Assembly (NCBI GenBank): GCA_002352205.1
Contig: DEHZ01000010.1
Location: 434,245 to 498,244 of the forward strand
Length of the DNA: 64,000 nucleotides
Reading direction: 5' to 3'
From: Flavobacterium sp. UBA2787
GTDB lineage: Bacteria > Bacteroidota > Bacteroidia > Flavobacteriales > Flavobacteriaceae
Part shown: piece after piece, positions 63,864-64,000 of the stretch
How positions within the stretch are numbered: position 1 is the first letter of the stretch
Layout: each line of letters begins with the position of its first letter
Notes under the pieces: model-generated
The model's input: the letters and a program-made list of their open reading frames with translations, nothing else
Database searches by the model: none
What the model was told of the DNA's origin: nothing
Translations under genes and position numbers: made by a program

Positions 63864-63970
63864 CTAAACTGAGGAGCGAATAACATCCTGTTACTCATTC
63901 TCCCTTTAGATTAGTTCTTAAACCTTATCCTCAGAAAGGTAAAGTCAAAGAACTTAATCTTCTTAAAAAT
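63836..63970 (+). ncRNA. Candidate structured RNA or leader
   Basis: Downstream of the promoter are a hairpin (63840-63863), a 7-bp long-range stem CTGAGGA (63869-63875) / TCCTCAG (63928-63934), and inside it GGAG/CTCC around TAACA-TCC-TGTTA. This looks like an RNA with a closing stem and an inner hairpin. It could be a small RNA, or the leader of a gene beyond the edge. I cannot match it to a known family. Confidence 0.4.
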
Positions 63971-64000
63971 ATTAAACATTAATTAAATTCCGGAAAGGTC

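Noticed and set aside
1-64000. CRISPR array, prophage, rRNA operon or complete IS element
   Set aside because: No regularly spaced short repeats, phage structural genes, rRNA sequence or transposase were found on reading both strands.

Overview
The window is low-GC DNA from the Bacteroidota, most likely a Flavobacterium-like member of the Flavobacteriaceae. The evidence is the many Bacteroidota promoters (TTG, about 19-23 nt, then TAnnTTTG), almost no Shine-Dalgarno sites, T9SS cargo proteins with type A and type B sorting domains, a PorP/SprF protein, a TonB-dependent receptor, DUF2520/KdsC-like/Maf genes in the usual order, and a proteorhodopsin with a Brp/Blh partner. No phage, IS element, rRNA operon or CRISPR array was seen. 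One tRNA gene (Arg, ACG) is present.

Layout. 0-2 kb: 5' part of fumarylacetoacetase (runs off the left edge) divergent from glyA. 2-12 kb: an envelope block with a five-LysM protein, a very repetitive type B T9SS adhesin broken by a single-base frameshift, a PorP/SprF protein and an OmpA/PD40 protein. 12-17 kb: pentapeptide protein, tRNA-Arg, apt, a BlaI/M56 regulator pair with visible palindromes, and an MFS transporter. 17-24 kb: GH13 amylase lipoprotein, DUF1684, an erythromycin-esterase-like fusion, TatD, TcdA and a HAD phosphatase. 24-29 kb: a four-gene photolyase operon (SRPBCC, SDR, phrB, cryptochrome-like). 29-36 kb: a PIG-L / small membrane protein / SSS symporter / TonB receptor operon. 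37-42 kb: BamA-like, MscS, Maf, UbiA, KdsC-like and DUF2520 genes. 42-49 kb: fused cytochrome c assembly protein, glutathione peroxidase-like protein, GNAT and menD. 49-51 kb: divergent proteorhodopsin and blh. 51-64 kb: accessory zone with T9SS cargo, a serine hydrolase, HTH regulators, a subclass B1 metallo-beta-lactamase, hypothetical genes and several dispersed intergenic repeats.

How genes work together. The strongest regulatory signal is one dyad operator, approximately TTTTGTTTAAT-N14-ATTAAACAAAA. It occurs twice between rhodopsin and blh and once before the photolyase operon, so the light-energy and light-repair genes probably form one regulon. The rhodopsin/blh module is flanked by a complete menD and by a diverged 72-bp copy of the menD 3' end, a scar expected if the cassette arrived by homologous recombination from a relative. 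A similar scar, a decayed copy of an HTH gene's 3' end, lies on the far side of the serine hydrolase gene. In the right-hand 9 kb, single genes are separated by copies of a hairpin-forming repeat that in one case supplies a gene's stop codon.

Limits. All family calls are from reading translations by eye. No database, folding or phylogenetic computation was possible, so exact family names for the hypothetical genes, functional status of the frameshifted adhesin, and all regulatory roles are inference.
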